Translations under genes and position numbers: made by a program
Assembly: GCF_901000735.1 (NCBI RefSeq)
Contig: NC_081545.1
Location: forward strand, 1,470,583 to 1,534,582
From: Corylus avellana
Taxonomy: Eukaryota > Streptophyta > Magnoliopsida > Fagales > Betulaceae
DNA: 64,000 nucleotides
Direction: 5' to 3'
In this document: piece by piece, positions 34,650 to 46,828 of the stretch
Layout of the letters: every line of letters starts with the position of its first letter
Position numbering within the stretch: the stretch's first letter is position 1
Notes under the pieces: model-generated
Databases searched by the model: none
The model's input: only the letters and a program-made list of their open reading frames with translations
Told to the model about the DNA's origin: nothing

Positions 34650-35929
34650 ACACCTTACAATTTTTTTTTTTTCCTCTCTGCATGCTTCTATCTTCTTCAT
34701 TCTTCTTCTCTCCTTTTTTTTTTTTTTTTCTCTGCACGCTTCTATCTTCTTCTATCTTCTAATTTTTTTTCCTTTTCTTTTTCCTCCCCCAAGTTCCAAC
34801 ACACCGTGTGCACACCTTACATTTTTTTTTTCTCTCTATGCACGCTTCTATCTTCTTCATTCTTCTTCTCTCCCTTTCTTGGAAACGTTAAAACGTATAT
34901 AGCACGCTCTGGCCGTCCGTCGCTCTCTCTCTCCAGAGTTTGTGCTTTATCTTTGACATAGCAGCAGGGGAGGGAGGGATTGGATTTTTCAAATTTTTTC
35001 TTCTTCTTGCTTAGCTTCTTTCTATGCTCTGTTTCGAGCTAGGGAAAATCAGAGCAAGATCACAAGGTAAGAGCCTGAATTTCCTTTTCTTTTTCTCCCC
35101 ATTTGTGTCATTCTTTTTGCAATTCCTTTGGGTTTGGTAGCTTTTTTTCTCAAAAACAATAAGTAACTATTGTTTCTTTCAAGTCGGTTGCTTTTTGGTG
35201 TGTTGTGAGGGTTCAAAAATTTTGGGTTTAATTTCGGGATTTCCATTGTAGTTTAAATTTCGTTATACCCATGGAAATTTTTGATGTGTTGTGATTTTGG
35301 GATCAAATTATTGTGGTTTGTTCTAGTAATTTTCGGTTGTTGGTGCTATATTTTACCAAAATTGAGTATTATGATAGGATTTGAAGTTGTTGATTTTGGG
35401 TTCAAATTGTTGTGGGTTTAATTGTGATTTTCGCCATTGCCTGGTACAGAGCAAATATGCTCTCCTTTTTGTATCATCTACTGCCCAGGACGACTTTACA
35501 TAGAAGAGAGGGAGAACTGGAGAAACGAAAATGGAGAAAAGAAGAGAGGGAGAGCTGGAGAAAATGGACAAAAGATGAGGTGGGAGAGCTGGAAAAACGA
35601 AATTGGTAAAAAAAAAAAAAATTATTTTAATTGAAAAATAATTTAAATTTATAAATTTTTTAATTGAAAAAAAAAATTCCAGGAATTTTTTTTTTTTTAA
35701 ATTAATATTTTTTAATAATTTTTTAAAATTTTTATGACGTGCCAATTTTGACACGTCAAAAATTTCTGACGTGTTACTAATGACACGTCAGAAATTTTTC
35801 GTTTCTGACACCCAAAATTTTAACGCCTCACACACGTAAAAAATGCCATGTCAGTAACATTTACTGACGTGTCAGACCACCTAACATGTCAGAAAATACA
35901 TGTTAGGAAAAAATTCTTTTTTTGTATTG
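34650..35929 (-). mobile_element. Right end of an older CACTA-like element ('CACTA-2') that hosts CACTA-1
   Basis: At 35920-35929 the sequence TTTTTTTGTATTG resembles a CACTA right terminus with one change. Inside it (35735-35880) is an array of TGACGTGTCAG-like palindromes, a subterminal motif different from CACTA-1. The boundary falls inside the RLP1 transmembrane codons. Next to it is AAT (35930-35932), a possible 3-bp target duplication. The other end would lie left of this window. Between 34880 and 35070 there is a promoter-like TATATAG, a leader and a donor (CAAG/GTAAGA), as if a gene start were captured; no ORF follows. Confidence 0.5.
34765..34830. repeat. Duplicate host segment acting as an empty site for CACTA-1
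   Basis: Matches 28-87 (TCCCCCAAGTTCCAAC...GTGCACA) and continues CCTTACATTTT, the sequence that follows CACTA-1 at 34652 onward (CCTTACAATTTT). This copy is therefore the uninterrupted version of the target, with a single ACA. Confidence 0.75.
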
Positions 35930-37056
35930 AATAGCAAATCCAAATCCATATTCAATCACTACTATTTTCCAATCAAATTCAAATGATGATTCTGAGTCTT
36001 GACTTTCTTGAGAGATTGAAGGTCGAGAAGGCAGCTCATTAGAATTCCCACATTTCTTTGTCAATGGTTTCCCACATAATCCTGGATTACCTTCAAATGA
36101 ATTGTTCTCAAATGTATCAAATTCTTTCCCTTGTATTATACGTCGTGTGAGATTATTAAAAGAAACATTGAAGACTTCTAAAAAAGCAAGTTGTATTAGC
36201 TGTTGTGGAATTTCCCCTGACAACTTGTTTTGAGAAAGGTCCAATGCTTCCAGCTAGGTAAGGCTCCCTAAAGATGGTGGGATGTGACTGGTAAGAGCAT
36301 TATTAGAAAGATTGATCAAATGAAACCCCTTTAAATTTTCAATAGATTCTGATATCTCACCGACAAATCTATTGCTTGACACATCAACAGCCATGAACAT
36401 TTCTTGGACCTTCTCATAAAACATAATCTTGCCTTTGTTTGCTATTCTCATGGAGTAATGATAACCATAACTAGTCTTGTAAGAAGGAACCTGAATATAT
36501 GTCAAATGATTTGCAGTCTCAAATGTTTTAGCCTTCCAATTGCCTCAAAGTTTTAGTGGTAGCTTCCCAACAAAACTGTTATAGGAGAGGTCAATGATTC
36601 GCAAGTTTTGGAACATATGTTCACTCTTAGAAGTCTTTATTGGGCCGTTGAATTTGTTTGAGTGCAAAATGAGAACCTCTAAATTTGGGAGATTATCCAA
36701 CCAAGAGGGAAATTTGTCATTGAATCGGTTATTGCTGAGATCTAGGACCTTGAGCATCATACACTTGGCAAGCAATCTCGGTAAATGCCCTTGGAATTTG
36801 TTAAGACTAAAAATTATTATGGTCAATCGCTTTCCTCTTATCCAAGTTTTTGGAATGCTTCCTTGGAATTGGTTCCTTTGCAGATCAAGTACTGATAGAG
36901 AATATCCAAATTTGTCAAAGCATCGAGGAAGTGAACCACTTAAGTTGTTATTAGCTAAATCAAGGACTTGAAGAGAACTCAAATTGCAAAACAATTCTGG
37001 TATATTTCCAGTCAATAAGTTGTTTGAGATATAAAAATTCAAAGTGGAGACTGGTG
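35930..37056 (-). pseudogene. RLP1 3' part: Cf-type LRR receptor-like protein
   Basis: It encodes C-terminal LRRs (NLSSLQVLDLANNNLSGSLP and following), the non-LRR island (YSMRIANKGK, YEKVQEMFMAVDVSSN), the last LRRs, the NPGLCG cap and the start of the transmembrane segment (KIVVIEYGFGFA). There the frame is cut by the CACTA-2 end. In-frame stops occur near 36253 and 36543. The 5' continuation lies at 42555-44388, beyond a Copia-like insertion whose TGGTG duplication falls at 37052-37056. Confidence 0.85.
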
Positions 37057-37766
37057 TGAAAAATCTAAAACGACTCCAAACGACACCTATTCAAATGTCT
37101 AGGTGATTCACAAATATTAAGCGGAATAAGATATAACCTAACAATCAATAATCAACCAAATACAGATATGTAATGAAAATCAAGAGCACAGATATTTGGT
37201 TACGAAGAGGAAACCATTTAGAGAACTCTCTAAATGTAAAACCTCTCCGGGGCAGCCAAACCCAGGAAATCAATCCACTATAAGAAGAATAAGGAATACA
37301 AGAAGAATTACAAAACCTTTGCAATTTACTCTTCCTTGTACACGACAAGCGACCCACTTGACTTCTACCGCAGTAGCCCTTTCCAGAACATCTGGCACAA
37401 TTCTTCTATAAGATTTCCTTTCACCGGAACTCCGATTGGCTTCACGTATTTAATCCCTTCTCAAATAAGCTAGAACAATATCTCTCTCTAAGCTCTCTGA
37501 TTTTGCTCTCCAAAAATACGTAGTTGTAAATGGTAAACTCACGTAGCTTAAATAGACAAATAAACCTAATAAATCAGCCATGTCCGGACAGGGAAGATCT
37601 GGGGTCCGGACAGGCCTCTTAAAATGAGATTTCTGAAAATGGGGTCCGGGCCTGGCTTCTGGCGGTCCGGACATGCCCTTCAATAGAATCTGCTTCCGGG
37701 ACATGTTGAGGTGCTCATTTTCAACAACTTACATGCAAACCGAATGTGCCAAAACCTAAACTAACA
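37057..37766 (-). repeat. 3' LTR of the gag-only element
   Basis: 710 bp, followed at 37767 by the complement of a G-rich polypurine tract. It contains several TCCGGAC palindromes (about 37583-37680), also found once inside the element near 38925. Confidence 0.9.
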
Positions 37767-38821
37767 AACTCCCCCTTTGGCCATTCGGGGACAAAAATAT
37801 ACATGAAAATGACACATCAAAATCAACTCCCCCTTTTTGTCTCGGAAGGACAAAGGAGGCACACAAAAAAAATGAAATTCTAGAGTTAAAACAAAAACAA
37901 AGAAAAACAACCCATTAAACCTTTAAATAAGTAGACTAAAAAAAAATTATGCCTAAAAGAAGAACAAAACAAAACAGATGAGAAGATCATTCTTGCCAAA
38001 AACTGTCCTTCATAGATTGATTTTTCTTCTCGAGTGCGCTTCCTCCTTGGTGTGGATTCCGAATTTTGATACACCATTTTCTGCATTCGCACCCCAAAGA
38101 AAGAAGTAAATGATAAAAGAATATCACAAATCACTAGAAGAAATTAGATTGAAAAAAAATTTTATAGGAAACATGTGATTCGAAAAATGAGATAGATGTA
38201 CCAGAAACAAATAATAAACGTTGAACACAACAAAAATAATTTATTTCACAAGGAAAAGCGAAGATAGATGCAAACATATGTCATGTAGACATTTAATCAA
38301 ACAGGTGATAGGCATTAAGGTATTGAATATAACATGATGAAAAGAATTCATGAAAAACCGAAAATACCTTGCCTAGGAACATCCCAACCAATATCTAAAA
38401 CCCATTGACAGTGAAATATAACAATGTAATTGAAAAATTGTAGCACAGTTGAAAACCGGAATCTTTGAGACATGTTATCAAACACATTGTATGCAAAAAA
38501 ACATGTAGGCATGGAAAACACATGTTAAGATTAAAAACCATTCCTAAATACATCAAAGTGCATGTAGTTTGCAACAATCATATGAGATAGAAAGAATAAT
38601 CAATGTGAATCAATGACGCAAACAATTCGGAATTGCAAAATTAAACCCAAACAGTCACAGCCGAGAAGTTTATTTGAACACAAAATAGAAAAGAAGAAGG
38701 AAAGAAAAACATACCTGTGATGATTGAATGTGGATACTGGACTATGAAACAGCGAAGTCAGAGATAAAAAGAAAGAAACAAAAAAAATCGAAACAAAAAA
38801 AAATTTGTATGAAGTTAATCG

Positions 38822-38857
<36 letters not shown>

Positions 38858-39931
38858 ATGATATGAAACACACTGCAGGTTATATAAAATAACCAATGCC
38901 GTGTCTGGACAGGAAATTTCCTTGTCCGGACCGCATCCAAAAAAAATTCATAATAAATGCTTTTTATTTTTTTATTATTATTATTTTTTAATTTGAAAAG
39001 GAAAACAGAAATTGTATAGATAATCAATAAACCATGCATGTCCTCATAAATATCTTAACAATCTGGAGTGATCAACAAATTACACTTACATCTTAAATGT
39101 ACCATATACATGACACAACCTTGTTCTGTGAATGCAGTCAAGTAGGCAATAATCAGAAATCTCATGTGATGGTGTAGTGTGTGAAAACTCCCATTAAATA
39201 AGATTGCATCAGTGGAAAGGAAATCTAGGCAGACACTTTGTAAATGAAAGACAAACAGTCTGATTCAAGCCACAGTAAAACCTTATAATGTTAGGACCTA
39301 GATTCCCTCATCCGATACACTCCCCCTGAGACTAATCATTCGCTTTTACAATGTCCTTTAGTAATCATCTATTTCCGTAATGATTTGATCACCGATTCTT
39401 TCTTTAGGGACAGACAGAAGCAAAACTAAGTCATTTGAGCTTATTTTAAGCCCCCTTTTTTTTTTTTTTTTGGAAAATGTTGGAATTTTTTAGGAGCTAG
39501 GTTCAACTAACGAGTTGGTCAAGTGGGTAGAACTGACACTACCTATCTTTCAAGCAAAATGTTTGCTCCAAATTCCCAAACATATAACAAAAATCTAAAC
39601 CTAATGGGGGCAAAAAGTGCACAATTTCGAACATGAGAAAAACTGACTCTTACTCCTTTAACAGTCTTCAGAAAAACAAGGTTTATCAGAAACATATGGA
39701 GCAATAGATGTAAATTGCAGAAATATTGACCCCACTCATATGTAAAATATTCATTTGAGCACAAGACATGAGAAACTGAGTATCTAACAATTAAAACAAT
39801 CTAAAAGAATAAAAAATAATCAAAGAAAATAAAAACAAAGCAAACAAAAATTAAAAAAAAATGCCCTAGAACAGCTATAGACAAATATCAATATGCTCAA
39901 TTTCTAGGCATGGTCTATGTGCCCACCTAAT
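37767..39931. other. Non-coding 3' interior of the gag-only element
   Basis: Where pol would be expected there is no protease, integrase, RT or RNase H similarity. An (GA)n microsatellite lies at 38824-38853. The sequence is AT-rich and carries only short chance ORFs. Confidence 0.75.
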
Positions 39932-41769
39932 CTAGGTGAGTCCATTACCACTCCCCCTCAATGGGTGAATGGTATTAATCTTCTTGACCCAAACTTTCTT
40001 CACATCAGGGACAACTGTGTGACTCTTATCCAAGACATCTAACCGTGTTACTACGTCTCTCATCATGTTGAATAATTTCTCATAACTATTTCTAGAATGG
40101 AAATATTCTCTTTTAGGCTCATGACTGTTAAGCTGAAAACACTTAGGACGAATATGTCCAATCTTACCACAGTTATGACACGTAGGAATAAACCTTTGAG
40201 AAGGTTGGTTCCTTAACATGTGCATACTTCTCGACTTAGAACTAGACATATAGGAATCAGTTAGAGTTCCCTTACCTTTTCCACCTTTGGAAATTTGAGG
40301 AGAAATTACCTTCTTTTCAGCCAAGCTATCTTCTTTGTTCACTGGTTTCACAAAAATCATCTTTGAAGAAGAAGCAACATTAGTAGATAAAATAGCAGAT
40401 TTATCAAAACCCAATCCAGTTCTATCAAACGAATGTTTCTGATTATGTAGCATTTGATTTAGCTTTTCACTAGAGAATTTTGTTAAATGATTCTTTGATT
40501 CATTCAGTTCATTCTCTAAGGATTTCACTTTGGCAATTAGCATTTGATTTTCAGACATCAAAGTATTATGAGTAGCAAGAGAATCAGTTAAGTGACAGAA
40601 AGTTGATCATTTTCAAGATTAACCTCATTGAGTTTCTTCAATTGCTGCTTATTCAGCTTTTTCAGTTTAGTGTATTCCACAAAGAGATTATTATAAGCAT
40701 TTTGCAAATCATCTTCTTCTTCCGAATCATTATCGGACACACCTTGTTTGTCTTGAGAATTACACTCACTATTCTCATGCTCACTCTCATAACTAACTCC
40801 AAGTGCTAAGTAATTAACTCCCTGTTCAGCATCGTCCTTGTCTGACTCATCACTTTGAGTCACATTAAATGCCTTGCCATTTGACTTTCTCAAGTTAGCA
40901 CAGTCAACACGAATATGCCCATGTCCACCACATTCGTGACACTTGATACCTCTAGATGACTTTCCTTTCTCAACATTCTCATTTCTAGATTTCTCAGAAA
41001 ATTGTGAATTGCTATTTCTAAAATTTCCTTTCTTGGCTCTAAAGAATTTCCTAAACTTCTTAGCAAACATAGCAATTTCTTCCTCATTTCCAGAATCCTC
41101 ATCAGATGAACCACAAGAGTCAACCTTAACATTTTTTGCCTTAAGAGCAATATTTTTGGTGTTCTTGTGTTTAGGAAGAATTAGCTCAAAGGTCTGAAGG
41201 GAACCTACAAGTTCTTCTACTCTCATAGTATCTAAATCCTTGCTCTGTTGTATAGCAGCAATTTGGGGAATAAACCTCTCAGGCAAAGATCTTAAGATTT
41301 TTTTCACCACTTTAGCATCATCCATTTTCTTTCCCAAATTAATGGTAGAGTTTCTAATGGCACTAAGCTTTGAATAAAATTCATCAAAAGTTTCATCTTC
41401 CTGCATTCTAATCTCCTCAAACTGAGAAACCAACATTTGAATTTTTGAAGTTCTAACAACCTTAGTTCCTTCATGTGTGATTTCTAAAGTTTCCCAGGCT
41501 TCCTTAGCTATTTCACATCTAGAAATTCTAGAAAATTCCTCAATTGAAACAGAGATGTAAATAGCATTTATAGCTTTGTCATTCGCAGTAGCATTATTCT
41601 TTTCCTCCGTTGTCCATTCAGCAATTGCTTTGTCTGGACGTGTCCATCCAGATTCAACAATATGCCAAACATTAATGGATTTAAAATAAGCTCTCATACG
41701 AATTTTCCAAAGCGTATAATTTGTTCCGTCAAAGACGGGAAGAGAATTAGGAGCAACCGTAAGAGACAT
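39932..41769 (-). pseudogene. Copia-type gag with two CCHC zinc knuckles, one frameshift
   Basis: The first frame (40588-41769, 393 codons) starts MSLTVAPNSLPVFDGTNY. It has the gag N-terminal region (YTLWKIRMRAYF), a UBN2-like gag domain at about 85-200, an acidic linker, and a knuckle CHECGGHGHIRVDC at about 275-290. A frameshift near 40590 moves the reading to a second frame (39932-40561) with a second knuckle, CHNCGKIGHIRPKC, and the tail IHPLRGSGNGLT before the stop. Gag packages the RNA in virus-like particles. The lack of pol means mobilisation needed a partner element. The recent LTR divergence suggests the frameshift is young or tolerated by programmed shifting, which I cannot distinguish. 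Confidence 0.85.
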
Positions 41770-41838
41770 TTGATATGGAGTCTCGGATCACACTCAGGAA
41801 ATAAATCCTTCACAGAGTGAACCCGCTCTGATACCAAT

Positions 41839-42549
41839 TGAAAAATCTAAAACGACTCCAAACAACACCTATTCAAATGTCTAGGTGATTCACAAATATT
41901 AAGCGGAATAAGATATAACCTAACAATCAATAATCAACCAAATACAGATATGTAATGAAAATCAAGAACACAGATATTCGGTTACGAAGAGGAAACCATT
42001 TAGAGAACTCTCTAAATGTAAAACCTCTCCGGGGCAGCCAAACCCAGGAAATCAATCCACTATAAAAAGAATAAGGAATACAAGAAGAATTACAAAACCT
42101 TTGCAATTTTACTCTTCCTTGTACACGACAAGCGACCCACTTGACTTCTACCGCAGTAGCCCTTTCCAGAACATCTGGCACAATTCTTCTATAAGATTTC
42201 CTTTCACCGGAACTCCGATTGGCTTCACGTATTTAATCCCTTCTCAAATAAGCTAGAACAATATCTCTCTCTAAGCTCTCTGATTTTGCTCTCCAAAAAT
42301 ACGTAGTTGTAAATGGCAAACTCACGTAGCTTAAATAGACAAATAAACCTAATAAATCAGCCATGTCCGGACAGGGAAGATCTGGGGTCCGGACAGGCCT
42401 CTTAAAATGAGATTTCTGGAAATGGGGTCCGGACCTGGCTTCTGGCGGTCCGGACATGCCCTTCAATAGAATCTGCTTCCGGGACATGTTGAGGTGCTCA
42501 TTTTCAACAACTTACATACAAACCGAATGTGCCAAAACCTAAACTAACA
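41839..42549 (-). repeat. 5' LTR of the gag-only element
   Basis: 711 bp, nearly identical to 37057-37766. The PBS complement lies immediately left (41826-41837). Confidence 0.9.
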
Positions 42550-42554
42550 TGGTG

Positions 42555-44388
42555 GAATAGTAAGTGATCCTTGGAGCAAATTTGACTTGAGATCAAGAAC
42601 TTGTAGACTAGTCCATGGAAGAAAAATTGGATGTTGACTAAAGCTTGTGAGAGAGTTGTTGGAAAGATCAAGAACTTTTAGACTTCTTGTGCTTGTGTTC
42701 CACATCCATTTTGGGACTTGGCCATGAATCTTGTTGTTTGAGAGACTTAAATACTCCATTTATATTGGTTTCTTAGGAAATTCGGAAAGTCGCTCAAGTT
42801 GCAAGAAGAAAACCCTAAAGCTTCAAACTTTTGAAGAGTTGCATTGGCATTGGTTTCTTTTGTAAGTAACGACAATTGATTACCAAAAATATACAATGCA
42901 GTTAGATTTTTAAGCTTAACAAACTCGTCAAACTCCACAATGCCATTAAGGTAGTTCTCAGAAAGATCAAGAAATTCAAGATTCTTGAGGTTGAGGATTG
43001 AGTTTGAAATTTGACCATGAAGGTTGTTGGCTGAAAGGTCCAAAAAAAGTAATTGTGTGAGGTTCATAGGCCCAAAAGCAACTGGGCTAGTTAACTGATT
43101 GTTGCTCAAGTTAACGGCTTCCAATTGTGTCTCATTTATAAGCCCAAATTGCAATTCACCACTCAAAAGATTATTGTTTAGATAAATGTAAATTAGTTAT
43201 GGTAAGTTTACAAGCTCAAAAGGGATTGGACCTGTCAATTGATTGTCAGAAATGTCTAAAAAAGAGAGTTGGGCAAGATTTCCAAGTGAAGGTGTGATGT
43301 TACCCACAAAAAGAGTTATACCAAAGGTCAAGATAAATGAGTTTAGTAAGGTTTTCAAGGGAAGATGGGATGTTTCCCACGAAAGAATTTCTTGTAAGGC
43401 TAAGTTCAATGAGTTTAGTAAGGTTACCAAGTGAAGATAGAATAGACCCCGAGAAATTGCAATCCCATAGAGACGAGTTGTTCAGAAATCCAAGATTTCC
43501 CACGGAAGCGGGTAGTTCACCTGAGAAAGTCGTGACTGCGAGATTCAATGCCTCAAGCGGACTACTCCATGTAAAGTCAGGCAAATAACCGGTGAGGCCT
43601 TCATTGCCAATTGGAGAAAGAACTCGTAAATTTGATAGCTGCCTATTGGAAATTTCCCGTGCAGACCACAATAACCAAGACTGAGGAATGTTAACAAAGA
43701 AAAGTTTGCCAAAATATTAGGTACCGTAGAGCTAATGTCCACCCCACTCAAATCAAGCTTTTGTAGGCGAGTCAAATTTCCAACTAGGCTTCTTAGGCTA
43801 GGCTTTTTGAGTTCCAATTGGGGATATCCAAGAATGGGCATGCAAGACTGATCGAGGGATGACAAGTGTGACAATTGTGAAATTTCTAAGGGGATTTGAC
43901 CAGAAAAGTTAGACCAAGAGAGATTGAGATGTGTTAGTCTTGAAAGATTGCGTACCTGGGGTGGAATACGAGAGTTGTTAAAGTGGTTGAAGGCAAGGTT
44001 AAGCCTTTGGAGGTGAACAAGACGGAAAAGGCTGCTGGTGGAGTTAATAGAACCATATAAACAGCTGAAACTGAGGTCCAGCCCAATTACATGACCCGTA
44101 TCCTCGTCGCACTCCACCCCATCCCATGAGCAGCAGTCACTTTTGTCTCCTTCTACTGTCCAAGGCCCAACCTTTTGACAATGAGTATAATCAGATGGAA
44201 AATAAAACATCGAGTTCATTGATGCAGATTTATGGATGATAAAGCTGTGCTTGAATTGCAACAAGGCAGAGCTCTCATCATGATGGCACAGGGGTTGCAT
44301 AAAAGGAGGAATGAGTGAGTATAAGATGTAACTGTGAAAGTAAGAAAAGCAAGGCCATGAAAATGAAGAGAGAAAACGAGAAACCCAT
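42555..44388 (-). pseudogene. RLP1 5' part: Cf-type LRR receptor-like protein
   Basis: The start codon at 44386-44388 opens a signal peptide like that of RLP2 (MGFSFSLFIF). A 2-bp deletion near 44303 shifts the frame before MQPLCHHDESSALLQF. Then come the Cys-Trp cap (CCSWDGVECDEDTGH), the first LRRs and further repeats. Frameshifts near 43650, 43310, 43190 and 42765 break the LRR region. With the 3' part at 35930-37056 the gene would match RLP2 in layout, with fewer central LRRs (three of the GNLTKL-type units against seven). Confidence 0.85.
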
Positions 44389-44454
44389 AGTGTTATATCA
44401 CTGTTGGATATGCTTGGTAAATGGTAATGAAGCTCATAATAAGGAGAGAGCTTT

Positions 44455-44462
44455 AATTTATA
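44455..44462 (-). promoter_or_regulatory. Putative TATA box of RLP1
   Basis: Minus-strand TATAAATT within GCCTATAAATTAAAGCTCTC, about 65 bp upstream of the ATG. The same block precedes RLP2 at 50234-50241, so the core promoter is conserved between paralogues. Confidence 0.6.
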
Positions 44463-45745
44463 GGCTGGATTTTTTTTTTTTTTTCCTTAGCAAATACAAA
44501 CAAAAGGGAAGGGTTATAGGCTGGATTTCAATTTCGCACAAGTAGATAAAGATACATTAGTGTAAAAAGTAACAAGATTGTGCACTTAATATGAAATCTC
44601 GGCAGTCGCAGTGGACACAATGGTCCCGTTTGCTAAATAATTTTGGTCCAATACTATTCATCTCACTTTTTTTACTTTTTCAACATTCTTTTACTTTTTT
44701 ATATTACATCAATAACTTTTTATTATTATTCAAACAAAAAAATTACTATAAAACATTTTTTTTTTTTTCATACTGCACATTCGTACTTTTTCACTTCTTT
44801 TTTTTTTTTTTTTTTTTTTGTAAAAAATAAAAAATTCTTACTTTTATTTACGTCAATCAATTTTTGCCCAAAAACCTTGAAGAAATGTATTTTTTATTTT
44901 TTTTAAGAATTGTCTTCGTATTTTTAGGAATATTTTATATTTAAATTTGTTTGTTAATATTTTTATTTAAAAAAAATAAAAAACACAATTTTTTTTTTTA
45001 ACAACTGAGCGTAATTGTCTTCTTTGGCACTGCAGCTGCTTGTAATTCTCATCATTTGCTCAGAGAAGAAAGATAGAAACTTTTTTCTTTTTCAAACTAG
45101 AGGAAGTCAACTTTTGTGAAACATTGAATTCCCATTTAAAAATAGTTCGGAAAATTGCTTTAGACCCCTTGGGTTTTCACCTTATACCAAAACGGGGCAT
45201 TGGATTTTTCTTAGCGGGTGGCCAAACCACCCCCTAGGGCCACGGGGGGCTTCAGCCACTCCCAACCGGCCCTTGGGGGTGGCTTCCACCACCCCTATGG
45301 CTCAGTTGGGGTGGCCGGCCACCTCCGTTTTTTAATTATTTTATTTTAATATTTTAATATTTTGTTTAATATTTTCTTTTTAAAAAATAAATAATATTTT
45401 CTGATTTATCTTTAGTAGGACATGTGGTGGGTTGGTAGCTGTTGGATGACATTAGATGGCCAAGATTTGAAAAAAATTTGATAGGCAATTTTGGCACTAT
45501 TGCCGGAGATCCCTTATTGACAAGTGACAACACACAAAGGGTTTCTCAGAGCTAACAGTATCAAAGTATCAAAGGGTATTCTTGTTAATATGATTTGGGA
45601 GTGTATTTTGTTTTTTATTTGAAAACAATATTGTGAAAAATGTTTTTGATGTTGTTAATAACATTTTGTGTTTTAAGTTATCTATTAGGGTTAAATGCCT
45701 TTTTTTGATACTTGTCATAAATCTAAATACCAACTTGCACCATTG
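44463..45745. other. RLP1-RLP2 intergenic, repeat-rich
   Basis: AT-rich DNA with long T runs (44757-44768, 44799-44819). At 45220-45330 is a GC-rich block of GGTGGCC/GGCCACC modules, similar to a block at 56690-57030, embedded in a likely element of about 45160-45520 whose ends I cannot fix. No gene is visible. Confidence 0.5.
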
Positions 45746-46177
45746 CAGTGGCGGATCCACGTTGGTGTTTGAGAGAGCCAACGATTTAAAAAAAAAAAAC
45801 AGAAAAATTTCCTTTTCCCTGCTCTGTGGCCACTTGTTGGCGTTCTGAGCTTATATACGTACACACCAAGAAAATAAGAAGAAATAGTTAGTAGAAGAAG
45901 AACTTAATAATAAAACCTTCATATATATATATATATATATGAATACAAGTTGCTGCTAGGAGACTGACGGTGAACACAACTGGGAGAGAAGTAGAGTTTG
46001 GCATTATTTTTTTATTTTTATTTTTTATCATTTCATGGGTGGTCATCAACTGTGAAGTATATATTTTTGTGATGCATATATTTGTAAATTATCAAATTTT
46101 TAGAGTGAAAAAAATTTTTAGGATGCTAAAAAAATTTTAACGGCACCTCCAATATAAATTGTTTGGCTCCGCCATTG
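45746..46177. mobile_element. hAT-like non-autonomous element (432 bp)
   Basis: Inverted ends CAGTGGCGGATCCA and TGGCTCCGCCATTG. Flanks CACCATTG and TATTATTG match at five of eight positions, so the target duplication is weak. The interior holds an (AT)n run (45921-45940) and no transposase. Distances fit an internally deleted element. Confidence 0.5.
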
Positions 46178-46828
46178 TATTATTGGTCGAGGTTCTTTCT
46201 ACTTTTTAACACAAATCTACGTCACAAACACTTGCTCTTGATTAGTTTTTAATATTATTTAGAAAAACTTTAAAACAATATTAAAAATTTAAAAAAATGT
46301 GAAAAGAAAAAAGAAAAAAGAAAAAAATTATATTTGCCAAATCTGGGGGTGGCTTGATAGAATCCAACTTGGATTCAATCGTAGACTTCATTAAACCTTA
46401 AGATTCAATCGTAGCGGTTCTATGTAATCGTAAATCACGATGACAAAAACAAAGCAAAACAAAAAACTCCAACCTTGATTCACGTGAAGGTCAATCCAAA
46501 ATATCAGTCTCATCCAAACGTGACGACGGGACCGGTGACAGCTTGACTTCAATAGGAAGGAGCCTGGAGGTTTATTTGAGTGTGAAGCAAGCCTAACAAA
46601 TGACTTACCTCTCATCCCTCCAACCGTTCATTTTGATTGGAGGCACCATATCTTAATGCAACACTAATCCAAAATACACCAAAACATCATGAAAAACGGA
46701 ATGAAAAACATTACATATAAAAATATGATTTAAAAAAACAACCACTATAATAATACATACATTGCTTTGGAAAGGTATCTTCTTCAAACTATTTTATTTA
46801 ATTTCTGGGTCTCCTCGCATTCAGTGAC
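46178..46828. other. Downstream region of RLP2
   Basis: AT-rich, no gene seen. A stretch at 46330-46630 has higher complexity and may be a repeat fragment, but no ends or protein similarity are recognised. Confidence 0.5.

Larger units (their letters stand above)
37057..42549 (-). mobile_element. Gag-only Copia-like LTR retrotransposon (TR-GAG type), inserted in RLP1
   Basis: Two LTRs of 710 and 711 bp (37057-37766 and 41839-42549) begin TGAAAAATC and end CTAACA. Target duplication TGGTG is at 37052-37056 and 42550-42554. The PBS complement GCTCTGATACCA adjoins the right LTR and the PPT (minus strand AAAGGGGGAGTT) adjoins the left LTR, so the element is minus-strand. The 4.1-kb interior encodes only gag. 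By eye the LTRs differ at about eight positions and one indel, indicating a recent insertion. Confidence 0.92.
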
